Positions 21,565-31,290 are shown, counted from the first letter of the stretch. The stretch: 64,000 bases of DNA from Symbiodinium natans (GCA_905221605.1 CAJNDS010001746.1:587797-651796), one strand, 5' to 3'. Numbers and translations are program-made. Notes: generated from the letters alone by a model not told the origin.

Positions 21565-21636
21565 GCGATCACCGGAGCATTCGCTTGGTGCGGCTGCGCC
21601 ACGCCGGAAGTTCCCGAAGCTGAGATCGTGGTGTGA
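21565..21636 (+). CDS. Putative terminal exon of the same gene
   Basis: Acceptor GTGCAG / GCG, then AITGAFAWCGCATPEVPEAE, IVV and TGA at 21634-21636. The first dozen bases match the start of the 2092-2235 exon. Confidence 0.4.
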   Translation, partial: AITGAFAWCGCATPEVPEAEIVV

Positions 21637-22816
21637 AGCGTTCCAGCGTTCCAGGCCGCTGCAGCTCTTCCTTCGTAGAATATAGATATTGTAAACCTTG
21701 CTCAGCTTCCGGAGGATCGGTAACTGGGACGCTTCGCAGCAAGAATACGATCCCAGAGCCTGCCGCGCAGTTGCTTCCCTACACCTAACCCGTAACTCAA
21801 CCCCCACGCTCAAGACCCCCCCAAAGCGCCTGTAGAAACCCTAAACCCTAGACCATAGACCCCCAAAACCCTAAACCCTAAACCCGAAACCCCAATCCGC
21901 AACCCCTAACCCTATAAACCCTAACACCTTGATTCCAGCGATCGGAGAGCCCAGCGCAGAAAGGAGTACGCCATTTGCCTTGCCTGTGAGGGCACCCTGC
22001 CGTGGACATGGAGTTCCCTGGCTTGTGGGCTGGGGCTTTAGGGCTGTTCGGGGGGGTTTTGGGGGAGGGTTGGGGTGGGGCGGGGGGTTGGGGCTTTAGC
22101 AGGGATTTGGGGCTGCAGGGGCTTGGAGTTTCAGGCTTCAGGGTTTAGCGTTTAGGGGTTTCGGTGTAGGGCTTTAGGGGGTAATTAGGGTTCAGGGCTT
22201 TGTGATGCTTCGTGTGTCTAGGGCTTTGGGCTGGACAAATGGCAGGTTCCAAACAGATGGGCGAACACTTGCAGCGAGACGGATTGGAAGAGAATTAAGG
22301 TTTCGGGGGTTTGGAAGGGGTCAGGAGGGAGGGATGAGAAGTGATTCCCTCAACAGTTTCTGCATCCTCGAAAAAACGACCTTCAAATGCTTTGGGAATA
22401 GCTCAGAGGTTCACTTTCAATGCACGACACTGCTCACTCATTTCTGAGCCTTCATGGCTACACGGCCACACTCATTTATGTGAACAGGTTCATGCTGTAT
22501 GTCAGAAGCCATTGACTTTGGTGGACGCTGTATTGACAGCTTTCAGGACTCAGTGCCGTGGACGCTTTCTGTGCTTGTGGCGGTGATCTGCAAACCAGCA
22601 CTCCTTTCACATACTCGTCAAACCTCCGATCTTTTTGTTCTGGGAGCGCCGATGAAGGACGTTTTGCCAGCTGCATGTCGTGCTACCTGTGCTCAGCAGC
22701 TGTGCAAAGCATGTTCATGTTGCAGGACCAGCCCCACCCGCACACGGCTTCCAGCTATCCCGTGGCTGGTGTGCTGGAAGCTCCAGCTGCGATCTGCTCT
22801 CAGTTAGTTTACGCCT
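21637..22816. other. Telomere-like tracts and weak exon candidates
   Basis: Contains the interstitial telomere-like tracts described separately and, around 22480-22760, a plus-strand frame (MSEAIDFGGRCIDSFQDSVP ...) that may contain an exon. A G-rich low-complexity part lies at about 22040-22200. Confidence 0.4.
21829..21940 (+). repeat. Interstitial telomere-like repeat (CCCTAAA)n, degenerate
   Basis: Repeated AAACCCTAAACCCTA, CCCAAAACCCTAAACCCTAA and variants over about 110 bp. The type is that of plant-like/alveolate telomeres (TTTAGGG). A G-rich, opposite-orientation relative (GGCTTTAGGG, GGGTTTAGCGTTTAGGGGTT) lies at about 22020-22200. Confidence 0.8.
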
Positions 22817-23003
22817 CATTGCCGAGGCGGGCGAAATCTCGGGCACTCCCACTGCAGAGGAACCCGTAGAGGTGGACTCTGTTATCCAAGGCATTGACAA
22901 CAGCAGTGCCGCTCACTGCAACGTTCAGCAGCAGGTTCTGGTTGGTGCTCTTTGCCAAGATTCACCCTTCTTGTTGTTCGTGCTTGACATAAGACACCTA
23001 TAG
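22817..23003 (+). CDS. Putative exon, unknown protein
   Basis: After a CTCTCAG acceptor-like site the frame reads LRLIAEAGEISGTPTAEEPV and EVDSVIQGIDNSSAAHCNVQ, acidic and protein-like, ending with a stop at about 23003. The start and donor are not fixed. Function unknown; it may belong to one gene with the next two entries. Confidence 0.45.
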
Positions 23004-23037
23004 CATCGGCTGCATGTAGTTGTCGCCCCTACAAGCC

Positions 23038-23240
23038 AAAGGTCAAGATTGGTTTCGGCACTTCTTTTCCAACGGAGAGCCCCTACTTGCCGCGCACATC
23101 CAGCGGTACTGTACCTACAGCAAGTGGCGTGTGGCATGTACACCACATGCCCCGTGGCTGACGATCGATCAGATATCGATCAGCATCTCGGCCAAGACAG
23201 GACAAAACATGTTTGTGTCGCTCCTGATTTTCTGCCGCCT
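23038..23240 (+). CDS. Putative exon, unknown protein
   Basis: The frame reads KGQDWFRHFFSNGEPLLAAH, then IQRYCTYSKWRVACTPHAPW and LTIDQISISISAKTGQNMF, which looks like a folded globular segment. It leaves frame near 23240-23270, where possible donors lie. Family not recognised. Confidence 0.4.
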
Positions 23241-23272
23241 CCCGCCCAGGTACCCGAAGCCGCTGTTTGCAG

Positions 23273-23377
23273 CGTCTGCTGATGCTGACCTTGCCTGTCG
23301 GGGTCGCCGACCAGTGGGCGGCCATGGGCCTGCACCAAGTGCTTATGGACAAACAGGTGGCTAGTTTGCAACCGTGA
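23273..23377 (+). CDS. Putative terminal exon, unknown protein
   Basis: After TTTGCAG the frame reads RLLMLTLPVGVADQWAAMGL, HQVLMDKQVASLQP and TGA (23375-23377). Good codon character; joins naturally behind the two exons upstream, but phase was not proven. Confidence 0.4.
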   Translation, partial: RLLMLTLPVGVADQWAAMGLHQVLMDKQVASLQP

Positions 23378-24921
23378 AGTCTGTCCTGGACCCTGTAGCG
23401 GGACGAGCCGCGCGTCCGGGGGCTTTAACATCTGCAGATGGTGCCTCAGCTTAGAACCCAAGCTGAAGGTGATGGCGTTACGATGGTGTATACAATGTAT
23501 ACCTTGACAAAATCAGGCATGTCGCAGCAGTACTAAGCAGTACTAGCAGCAGTAGTCTTGGTGGCGGTGGTGATATACTAGTAAGGTTTAGGTTTGGCAG
23601 ACATTGAAGTTTGACGCTTGGGGCTTGAGATTTTAGAGGAGAGCTCGAGATTCCCCTTGAGAAATGTGTATCTTTGTAGGCTTGTCTCCTACAGAAATTT
23701 GAATCACTGTATTTTGTCTCTATCCCTCGGACAGGCCGGACGACGGAACTATGCTTGTGAAATGTACTTGCCTATGAACATTTCATAAGTCCCACGAGCC
23801 ACATAACTCGACAGAATTGTTGGGAAGTCTCGGGTTTTAAGATTTGTTGGTTTGCGAGTCTTCACGAGGATTTTGCACAAGAAGTTGGTTTTTCTCAAGG
23901 AATGCCTATGTTTGCAAGGCTTGGCTCCTATGGACACGCAAGGAAATGGTGAAGAGCTACCCACATCATAAACATTCATATGTACATATTTATGTATATA
24001 TAAAATTCAGCATATGTATTGCATGTAACATAAATGAAAATGCAGAAGAAAGGAAGGAAATCCTGAAGCCATCAAGACTGGGAAGCATTCGAGGTCACAG
24101 GGGGATGGGAATGAATGCATTTCACTTAAGCTCCAGGGAAGCGAGAATACTGTGATAATATCCTTTCATAAGTTGTTGGTACCTTCCGAAATGCCTGCCA
24201 GCAGCTATCAGTTCCCAAAGGTCTTTCAACATGGTTTTCCACTATGTGCAGGGGGCTGTATCATCCCAATAATGTTTGCAGTGGTGGATATGGGATTTCA
24301 TTACAAAGGTTTCGAAACATACTGCCCATTGCCTCCCATCATTTAGCTAGTTTTTACGTATTGGAATGAGAGATTGTAAGCATGTGTGAACATGTGTATG
24401 GGCTCAGGCCACCAGCCTTGCCAAGATTCGAGGAAGGACCCTGAAGTGCTTTCGAAGGCTTCCCGACGCAATGACAGATTAGCGCTCGTTGAGACAAACG
24501 ATGGCTCAGACCGGCGCGTGAAAATCGTTTCGGCAAGAAAACATTCCGTGCGGCTGCGGCAGGGTGCAGTAGCTGCTACCCCAGCTTAGGCTTGTTCTAC
24601 ATTGCATGCGGGCAGTGAGTCGAGATTAACTCTTGATTTCTTGCAGCAGCCGTTAGCAGCTTGCCTTTTCCACGTGTTTCCAAAGCGTAAACAGGTTGAG
24701 GAAAAGGTTCACCGTGAACAGCTGTCAGAGATGTGTTGATTTGTGGAGCCAGCCATGAGCACATCTACATTGGTCCAGCTTCGATACATAACAACCGGGA
24801 GTTTTCCGTGCACATCGAGCCACTGCCTGGCAACTCGACGTTGCCAGTCGCCTACTGTTGCTCCGCAAACCCATAAACTATGCCACGCCTGCTTCACTTG
24901 CATAGTGTTCCTGTTGCCGAG
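23378..24921. other. No supported gene
   Basis: AT-richer intergenic-like sequence, including TATGTACATATTTATGTATA at about 23978 (a similar short TATGTAT tract is at 30855-30900). Short frames lack splice borders or protein character. Confidence 0.5.
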
Positions 24922-25000
24922 GTCATGGAGGTTTTGCTCAAAGGCCGCAATCAGCGGCAGCAGGAATGCCAGAATGTGCGGCAAGGGGGGTCGGAAATGC
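24922..25000 (+). CDS. Putative exon, unknown helical protein
   Basis: GCCGAG / GTC acceptor, then VMEVLLKGRNQRQQECQNVR. The phrase superficially recalls the end of a kinesin motor, but no serine-rich SSRSH or other kinesin motif is present nearby. The opposite strand also carries a plausible frame (24709-25011), so direction is uncertain. Confidence 0.3.
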
Positions 25001-25168
25001 AGGCGTGTCACCCGAGACTATCTCTATCAGAGCGGGCTCCGCGCGTCGCCAGGCACAGCCGCGTAGTGGCTGGCAAGACTGCCTAGTTGCGGATACTCGA
25101 TGTTCACAGGTGCCGGTGTCTCTGGCAGACAAGCCGTTTAAGCAACATCCCCGCTTTCTTCTTCTTAG

Positions 25169-25247
25169 CTTGGCTGCTTTGCTTGACATGGCGGGCCGTG
25201 TAGCCAACTGGGCATCCAGCTACTTCGGTAATGTCAAAGAATCCTGA
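25169..25247 (+). CDS. Putative terminal exon, unknown protein
   Basis: A polypyrimidine run (CCGCTTTCTTCTTCTTAG) is followed by LAALLDMAGRVANWASSYFG, NVKES and TGA (25245-25247). The acceptor is a textbook one and the peptide is protein-like. Confidence 0.45.
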
Positions 25248-25251
25248 AGTC

Positions 25252-25868
25252 TTAAATTCCAGCCGTGCACCAGAAACGCTGGAGCTCCCAACATGTAGGA
25301 TTGTAGGATTGATAAACGACACCAGCTTGCACCAATGTGAGCGCTACCTGCCGACCGTCCGGGGAAATAGAATCCATGACCACGCCAAATCCATGGTCCG
25401 ACAAAAACGAAAAGCCAACAAAGAGCCCACAAGGTACAAAACACATAACGCGGAGCCCACCCGCCACAAAAAGGCCAGTGTCACCAATGCCACGGCTCAC
25501 CCGCCCATCGTCAACAGCCGAGACATACTTCATGAAGAAAAGGGAAAGACAATCAGAAATCATGCCTCACTGCCCTCATCATCGCCGCCAAGCAGTCATG
25601 CCAGCTCTGTGTGGCCGCGTTCTGCGCGGCAACTGCATCCCTAGCCCAGATGAAGCGATCTTCCGCCGCCTGGGGGCCGCCCTTTCCACATGACGCCGAT
25701 GAGGTTCAAGAACTCAAGAACTGCCGTCGACGCTTCATCCGCAAGCTTGTTCAGTCTGCGGCAAGCCCGCCTCAATCCACCCATGAGGCGGAGTCCAGTG
25801 CATACGCCGTCCATGACTCGGGATCCACGCCACTTGCTGGTAGGAGAGCGCCGGCTGACACAAGTCAA
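25252..25868 (-). CDS. Possible minus-strand coding region, weak
   Basis: Two minus-strand frames read like protein: 25563-25252, with a hydrophobic stretch (GLRVMCFVPCGLFVGFSFLS) followed by DGRQVALTLVQAGVVYQS, and 25868-25641 (LNKLADEASTAVLEFLNL). They are not in one frame and no splice borders were fixed. Plus-strand frames over the same sequence are almost as good, so this call is tentative. Confidence 0.25.
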
Positions 25869-26140
25869 GTCTCAAGCCATAGTACATGTAAATTTAACAT
25901 GCGCAGAAAAGCCACACCCTGCTGCTGAGAAGAATTTATGTTTCACAAGAATGCTAAATTTGACGTTTCCATGCCCGGTCACAATTTAGGTCAGAACTTA
26001 TAGCCTAAATAAACAGGGTACACTGTTGCAGAGTTCTACATTCCGGAGAGAGCTTCTGAGCGCTTCTTCAACAAACGCCCGAACCGCGAACTCTGAGCGA
26101 AGCCCACAGGTCATGTTCCGATGTCTGTGCGTCTTTGTCT

Positions 26141-26600
26141 TTTGCTCTGAAGAAGCTTGGCGTAGATCAGTGAAATTGTACTTCATGCAAACGTGACAGC
26201 TGCACGCTTGACGGGGGCAGTTGAGACCAGGTTTGGGCACGCGACCCATGCGCAGACACGTGCCAGGCCGACTCGGACTGTGGCGCCTTCCCTGCACATA
26301 AGCACTTGATTAGGGCTGGCACGTTTGCAGGTGGGCGTGGCAATCAACACGACCCATTACGACAACCTCTTCTGCTCTGAAGAAGCTTGGCGTAGATCAG
26401 TGAAATTGTACTTCAGCAAACGTGACAGCAGCACGCTTGACGGGGGCAGTTAAGACCAGGTTTGTTGGGCGCACGACCCATGCGCAGACACGTGCCAGGC
26501 CGACTCGGACTGCGGCGCCTTCCCTGCACATAAGCGCTTGATTTGGGCTGGCACGTTTGCAGGTGGGCGTGGCAATCAACAGGACCCATTACGACAACCT
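26141..26600 (+). repeat. Tandem duplication, 2 x 230 bp
   Basis: 26141-26370 and 26371-26600 are nearly identical, beginning TTTGCTCTGAAGAAGCTTGG / TCTGCTCTGAAGAAGCTTGG and ending CCCATTACGACAACCT. Only about a dozen differences are visible. Near the end of each copy, after TTTGCAG, the frame VGVAIN-x-THYDNL is intact in both copies, and the second runs on into STDCENGKVSVRASGSGF. An exon and its upstream intron may therefore have been duplicated. Confidence 0.95.
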
Positions 26601-26931
26601 ATCCACTGACTGCGAGAACGGCAAGGTTTCTGTTCGTGCCAGCGGTTCAGGCTTCTGTGCTCGAGGAGGTTCATGCGTTCAGGGTTCTGTTTCGGGTCGA
26701 TATTCGTGGTTCCTTATGCTTAGAAACTCTTGTATCCATCTGAGTGCATCAATCTCCTAAACGGCCAATTCACGTATATCCTGTAATAAGGCTCGGCCAT
26801 GAATGCTCTGGAGAATTGCACGAGCTGCACGGAGTGGTAACACATCCTGAACCTTATTCCCTCATAAGCAACCCTAAGCCCTACCTTACACTACGGCTCC
26901 TCTACAGCTCCTGTACGGCTCCTGAGGCCGG

Positions 26932-27123
26932 ATGGATTCGGATTTTGGCCATCGTGGCAGTTTTGGCCATAGCGGCCTTGGGTCGGGCCATCTTGGTGTT
27001 GGCCTGAGTGCGTTGCAAATGCTCCTCCCGCTGCTGCTGCTGCTACTGCAGCTGCTGCTGCTACTGCAGCTGCTGCTGCTACTGCTGCTGCTACTACTGC
27101 TGCTGCTACTACTACTACTACTC

Positions 27124-27198
<75 letters not shown>

Positions 27199-27420
27199 GA
27201 AGAAGGTCCAGTGGACCCCGGGGGAAACGTCCAAAGCAGCCTACTTGGGTTCCTTGGCCTAGCGCAGTCACTCGGTCAGCCGATTGTTTCCTTGCTTCGC
27301 TTGCAAGTCCCGGATCACAGTGCAACCGATCCCAATTGGATCGTACTCAAGAGCTCGCAACCTGCTGCGCAGCTGCAGTGCGTTAACAGGCACTATGGCG
27401 GGTTTGTTGCCTGCGGCTAA
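26932..27420 (+). CDS. ORF with very long leucine tract
   Basis: The frame starts MDSDFGHRGSFGHSGLGSGH, then runs through some 60 leucines encoded by CTG, CTA and CTC codons (27020-27197). It continues with a convincing peptide: EEGPVDPGGNVQSSLLGFLG, SLGQPIVSLLRLQVPDHSAT, DPNWIVLKSSQPAAQ, and TAA at about 27418-27420. The downstream part looks like true coding sequence. The leucine tract may be an expanded trinucleotide microsatellite inside an intron or exon. The antisense poly-Val frame is a repeat artefact. Confidence 0.3.
27020..27197 (+). repeat. Trinucleotide microsatellite (CTG)n/(CTA)n
   Basis: First (CTG)n with CTACTGCAG interruptions, then nearly pure (CTA)n (also readable as TAC/ACT). 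About 178 bp. Confidence 0.95.
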
Positions 27421-27618
27421 TAGCTCGGCTAAGCAAACTGCTTTGAGCTACGACCTTTGAGAGTTTGAGTGTCCACAGCTGCAGTCGAGATGACGTGGAG
27501 CTGTACAAAAGCAAGAGCAAACGACATGCAATTGCTACGTCGCTGCATCACATGCTACAATGATGCTGCTGCAAATGCAACCTACACACAACGCACGAAG
27601 CGAGGGGACATGTCTCTA

Positions 27619-28491
27619 TCACACAAACACAGGCGCTTCCAGCAGCCCCAAAAAGACATGGGTCCCCGATTCCGTGCAAACGGCGAAATCTGGACAGGCT
27701 AACCCACTGGCTACCACCTGCTCATAATGCGCGCTCGGCGGCCCTTTCTCGCGATGCCTACGCCTCGGCTCAAAATCCAACTTCGCGGGGACGGAGCGAT
27801 CCCACAAGTCAGAGAACCAAGCCTTGTAGGTCTCTACGCGAGGATCTCCCTCGGCTTCTGAGGTCTCGTAGCGCATAACCATCTCGAAATTACACCTGCT
27901 CGCGCGGGTATAATTGTGCGACCCGGCATACACGCACGTGGTCGGGCCACGGTCCACTAAGAGCGTTTTTGCGTGCAACGCTCCAGACCAACCGGTCTGT
28001 CGGGGGTAGATGAGCGACAACAGCTTCCCCGAAATGACGTGGACCTCTACACCAGACTCCCTCAAGCTCTGCAAACGTGGCAGGGAGTCATTACACGACT
28101 TGCTATTTTTGTCATCGACCAGCAAGAGAACCTTGGCACCAGCTTCAGCTGCGGCACATAGCGTCGGTGTGATCTGGTCACAATCGTACGTGTATGCCGT
28201 GGCCATAATGGCAACTGGGCCTCCATCTCCTGCTGACGGCGAGATGTCAATGACAGCTTTGTCAACCCGATCACTGTCTGGGAGAAGGGTGACAGACGCA
28301 ACGCTGGCGTCATACCCCGTCGTAGGCGCCTTGTTGTGAGACGCCTGACGAAGCGAATGCTGCGCCCTGAGCTGGGTCTGGAGGCCCGCTGTTCTCGTCT
28401 CAGACCTCTCTAGCCCTTTGCGTAGCTGTACATTCTCCTTTCTCAGCAGCTCTAACTCGAACAAAGTACCGCCTGATACTGCAGTAGCCGG
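27619..28491 (-). CDS. Phospholipase-D-like (HKD) domain protein, C-terminal part
   Basis: PLD-superfamily proteins hydrolyse phosphodiester bonds in phospholipids or nucleic acids; the active site is two HxKxxxxD motifs, often from two monomers. Numbered from a TTG at 28464, residues 3-37 form a coiled coil (ELELLRKENVQLRKGLERSE). A Rossmann-like segment follows (AEAGAKVLLLVDDKN near 110-120), then one HKD motif, HAKTLLVD at 164-171, followed by GSHNYTRAS at 181-189 (the G-S-x-N of the family), then FEMVMRYE and a basic C-terminal part. Only one HKD motif is present, so it would act as a dimer, as in the MitoPLD/Nuc subfamily. No ATG is near: the frame is continuous with the upstream membrane ORF across one TAA (28492-28494). 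Substrate unknown. Confidence 0.7.
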   Translation of the reverse strand, partial: PATAVSGGTLFELELLRKENVQLRKGLERSETRTAGLQTQLRAQHSLRQASHNKAPTTGYDASVASVTLLPDSDRVDKAVIDISPSAGDGGPVAIMATAYTYDCDQITPTLCAAAEAGAKVLLLVDDKNSKSCNDSLPRLQSLRESGVEVHVISGKLLSLIYPRQTGWSGALHAKTLLVDRGPTTCVYAGSHNYTRASRCNFEMVMRYETSEAEGDPRVETYKAWFSDLWDRSVPAKLDFEPRRRHREKGPPSAHYEQVVASGLACPDFAVCTESGTHVFLGLLEAPVFV

Positions 28492-29478
28492 TTAAACAAC
28501 CTCGGCGGTTGAAGTGGGGCTCGCACCGGTGGGTGCGGGAGCGCTGCGATCGCTCCTAGGCGGCAGGGAAAGAGATAGGCGACGTGGGGTAGGTGCAGCT
28601 ACAAGCGCAAGTGTTGGTGCTGGCCCACGACCTCTCAAGGGTGCTTTCTCGGCATGAAAAAGAAGCATTTCACTTTTATCCTCCGAGGTCTCGTGGGAGA
28701 AGCCACGGCCAGCTGCTACCCGATGCACAATAGCACGCGCCGCACTGTTCAACCCAATCGCCTTTCCTGCCTGCCCACTGCCTTCAATACTGTCCAGCAA
28801 AGACTCAATCCGCTTGGTGATTTCCTGTTTTTCGGAAGTGGTCAAATCACCCAGCCTAAGCCCTTCACGACGGTACACGGAAACTGGTTCCGGTCGAAAC
28901 ACAACTGCACCTTCAGTCCCAACATTGGCCTCGGGCTCTTGGCCGCAGAGTCGTAGCATCTGCTTCGCGGATCGCAGGGTCCTGACATACACAACATAAG
29001 CACCCAGTGCAACAACGGAGGCAACTAGGGCGAAGCACACTCGTGTTATCAACACGGACCCTGCTCTGAATTCCTCGGCGATGGCAGATACTGTTTCCTC
29101 CAGCTCAGGCCTGGCTACGGTGAGCCACAGATCTGTTCCTTGTTGGAACAACAGTCCCGCAACGGCCACGCTCAGCCATCGAGCCGCCTCCGGACCATCG
29201 CCGGCTTTATCGGCTCGCGTGGCAGTGCCACGGCCATCTTGTGCCAATTCACCTGAGGTCTGGGATCTAGGGCTCAGGGACATACTAGCCACACCACTAA
29301 CCACACTAGCAAAGGAAGAAGAAGCATGGCTTACCCTATCTCGCTCGTCAGGGAGCATCCCGAATAGGCGCCGCACCAGGTCGCCAGGCTCCTTAACAGC
29401 TGGCTCTGGATTTTCCTCGGCCTCGGGAGCCGGCTCCTCTGCTTCCTCGGGCGGGTCTTCTGACAAACCCGGACGCAT
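28492..29478 (-). CDS. Membrane-segment ORF in frame with the PLD-like ORF
   Basis: 328 codons from ATG (29478). An acidic Pro/Glu-rich N-terminus (about 5-32) is followed by a Ser-rich region, a hydrophobic segment at about 101-120 (WLSVAVAGLLFQQGTDLWLT), a second at about 142-165 (LITRVCFALVASVVALGAYV), then an amphipathic region with EITKRIESLLDSIEGSG and a Pro/Ser-rich tail. No family recognised. It ends in a TAA that lies 27 bases before the coiled coil of the HKD part, in the same frame. The two may therefore be one protein of about 620 residues with a nonsense mutation, a short intron, or programmed readthrough. Predicted topology: two membrane passes with the HKD domain on the C-terminal side. 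Confidence 0.55.
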   Translation of the reverse strand: MRPGLSEDPPEEAEEPAPEAEENPEPAVKEPGDLVRRLFGMLPDERDRVSHASSSFASVVSGVASMSLSPRSQTSGELAQDGRGTATRADKAGDGPEAARWLSVAVAGLLFQQGTDLWLTVARPELEETVSAIAEEFRAGSVLITRVCFALVASVVALGAYVVYVRTLRSAKQMLRLCGQEPEANVGTEGAVVFRPEPVSVYRREGLRLGDLTTSEKQEITKRIESLLDSIEGSGQAGKAIGLNSAARAIVHRVAAGRGFSHETSEDKSEMLLFHAEKAPLRGRGPAPTLALVAAPTPRRLSLSLPPRSDRSAPAPTGASPTSTAEVV

Positions 29479-29522
29479 CTCTCCGCCATATGGCCAGGGT
29501 CCGCCTCGTCCTCGACGTCCTC

Positions 29523-29671
29523 ATGCCGTGTGGCTTGCAAGCAAAGGCGCTTGCGCGAGTTCATCATGTTCGTGCTTTGCACGACCCTGAGAAGACAGAG
29601 TCGATATCTGGCTTTTGTTGAGCACGGTGTTCTTTTGGGTACACTGCGTGCGTGTTGAGGTTGCGGCCTGG
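29523..29671 (+). repeat. Dispersed 150-bp repeat, copy 2
   Basis: Near-identical, same-orientation partner of 1764-1914. It begins immediately upstream of the minus-strand membrane ORF (about 45 bp from its ATG), so it sits where a promoter would be expected. Confidence 0.85.
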
Positions 29672-29703
29672 ATGGGGAGGCTATAGACGGCAGATCTTTT
29701 CCC

Positions 29704-30156
29704 ATGCAGCAGTTGATGAGGCGGTTTGGGGGGCAGGAAAGCTCATTTGATGGTCTGTCGAGCCATGGCCAGCTTGTCATTTCGGGTGCGGACAACAGTG
29801 TAGCATACACATGGTCGAACTGGAACGATGTTCTGGTTGCACGCCTATTGGGAGGCCTGCGCCGCATCGTGCACCATCCGTGGGATTTTTTGCAGGATTT
29901 GGGACTGAGTGTTCACAATGATTTCTGGTGTTCCACAGCAGCTGTCGCAACTGTGCGGCAGGTGCCGGGTGGCGGCTTTGAACGTGCCTTTCATGGGTGG
30001 GTGGGATTGGATGGGCACCACAAGGCACCGCAACTTAACGCAAGGCGAACGGAAGCCAAGGTGCGGGAGCATGCAGGGTCCCAATCCATGGAGGGTACGC
30101 CCCGTCCATGGCACTTTACTCCAGCAAACCATCGCGACTTCGCAATCATCTCGTAA
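29704..30156 (+). CDS. Unrecognised ORF, 150 codons
   Basis: Begins MQQLMRRFGG; an internal acceptor GGGGGGCAG / GAAAGC lies near 29748. It continues SSHGQLVISGADNSVAYTWS, NWNDVLVARLLGGLRRIVHH, PWDFLQDLGLSVHNDFW and reaches a stop at about 30154-30156. The first part is convincingly protein-like. Function unknown. The last third (after about 29990) is less convincing and may be intron. Confidence 0.45.
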   Translation: MQQLMRRFGGQESSFDGLSSHGQLVISGADNSVAYTWSNWNDVLVARLLGGLRRIVHHPWDFLQDLGLSVHNDFWCSTAAVATVRQVPGGGFERAFHGWVGLDGHHKAPQLNARRTEAKVREHAGSQSMEGTPRPWHFTPANHRDFAIIS

Positions 30157-30228
30157 ACAAAGGCTGGGCAGAATGGGGCCTGCTGCAGCTTCTGGTTGGC
30201 TTGATTCTCTGGAGCGCCCGCCGCTGAG

Positions 30229-30516
30229 GTGTCTCAGCAGGCGCCGATTGTTGGCAGATCAACTGCGAACTGTATACGGCGAAAATCGAATTTGCAGCTG
30301 GGTCTAGCATTGGGCACCGAACTTCAGCTCGGCACCACGCGCAAATGTCGGATTTCCTGGGCTCCACCCGGCATGAACCACGGAAATGCCAAGTCGGGGA
30401 GCCGCTGCCCACCCTTCTCGCACGCGCTGATGAAAGGGTTGCAGCTTGCGAACGCCAAGTCATCTGCCTGTCCTGAGTCGCTTCACTTCTCGGTCGCAAC
30501 GACAGACTGGTCTTGA
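30229..30516 (+). CDS. Putative exon(s), unknown protein
   Basis: Frame with LGTTRKCRISWAPPGMNHGN, AKSGSRCPPFSHALMKGL and ESLHFSVATTDWS before a stop. It may continue the gene at 29.7 kb. A minus-strand frame overlaps and is less protein-like. Confidence 0.3.
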   Translation: MSQQAPIVGRSTANCIRRKSNLQLGLALGTELQLGTTRKCRISWAPPGMNHGNAKSGSRCPPFSHALMKGLQLANAKSSACPESLHFSVATTDWS

Positions 30517-31290
30517 TGTAGGATCTACATTTCTTCGAACTGGTAATTTAGTCTACTATTGATACTAAACTCACTTTTCGTTGCTTTGACAGTTTAACAA
30601 ATCTGAGCTACGCCGTGCCACCAATTGCGTTTACAGCGAACACTGGCCGTTTGCCCTCTGGACCCCTGGAGGTGTTTGCCCCGAACCATACAAAAATAGG
30701 CCTACAGGTAGCTCAGACAAACTCAAACAAACTCACTACAAAGTGCGTTGCTGCGAACGCTGCAAGATTCAAGAATGCAGGAGTAAAGCCGGCTAGTAAT
30801 TGATACGAACTTCTGATAAGAACGAGACTGTCGGTGGTACCATACTCATTAAATGTACGTATGTATGTATATTTATGTATATGTGTAGATATATAATATA
30901 GAAAGAAAACACAGAGAGATGAGATTGCTTTGTTTAACAACGTTGACAAACTGGTTGGCTGTTTGAACGAAGCTGCCACAGGGGTGGGGGTTTTGGATTT
31001 AGGGGGCTTAAAGTGGTTGCCACACGGTATCTTCGGAAGGCAACGTCTGCACACAGCGCATGGAGATTTCCACCTGCGGCAACTCAGCCGGTGCGTGTGT
31101 ACGTCCGGGGACTGTTGTAGGGTTGGCAAGTACCTTGGTGCACGTGGAAACTGAGGTCGGGTGTGGCACTTCGCGCAGGCTGATCAGGAATTCAGGCACT
31201 TTCCCGAGTCTGAGAAGTCACGGTGGCTCCTTCGTTGGCGCGTGACGTCATGGAACACTGGCAGCACGGATCCGGCGCTGTCACCGCAGT
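30517..31290. other. No firm gene; AT-richer part and weak frames
   Basis: Contains a TATGTATGTATATTT microsatellite-like stretch at about 30855-30900. At 31008-31199 both strands carry plausible frames (minus: EFLISLREVPHPTSVSTCTK; plus: MEISTCGNSAGACVRPGT). Neither has defined borders. Confidence 0.35.

Noticed and set aside
21058..21813. 251-codon minus-strand frame
   Set aside because: It lies opposite plus-strand exons at 21230-21286 and 21353-21391 that have matched AG-G acceptors and GC donors and keep phase.
24880..25086. Kinesin-motor interpretation of VMEVLLKGRNQRQQECQNVR
   Set aside because: Neither P-loop, SSRSH nor LAGSE motifs are seen nearby; the resemblance is to a weakly conserved helix only.
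26891..27325. Poly-valine/alanine minus-strand frame and poly-tyrosine plus frame
   Set aside because: Pure products of the CTG/CTA microsatellite.
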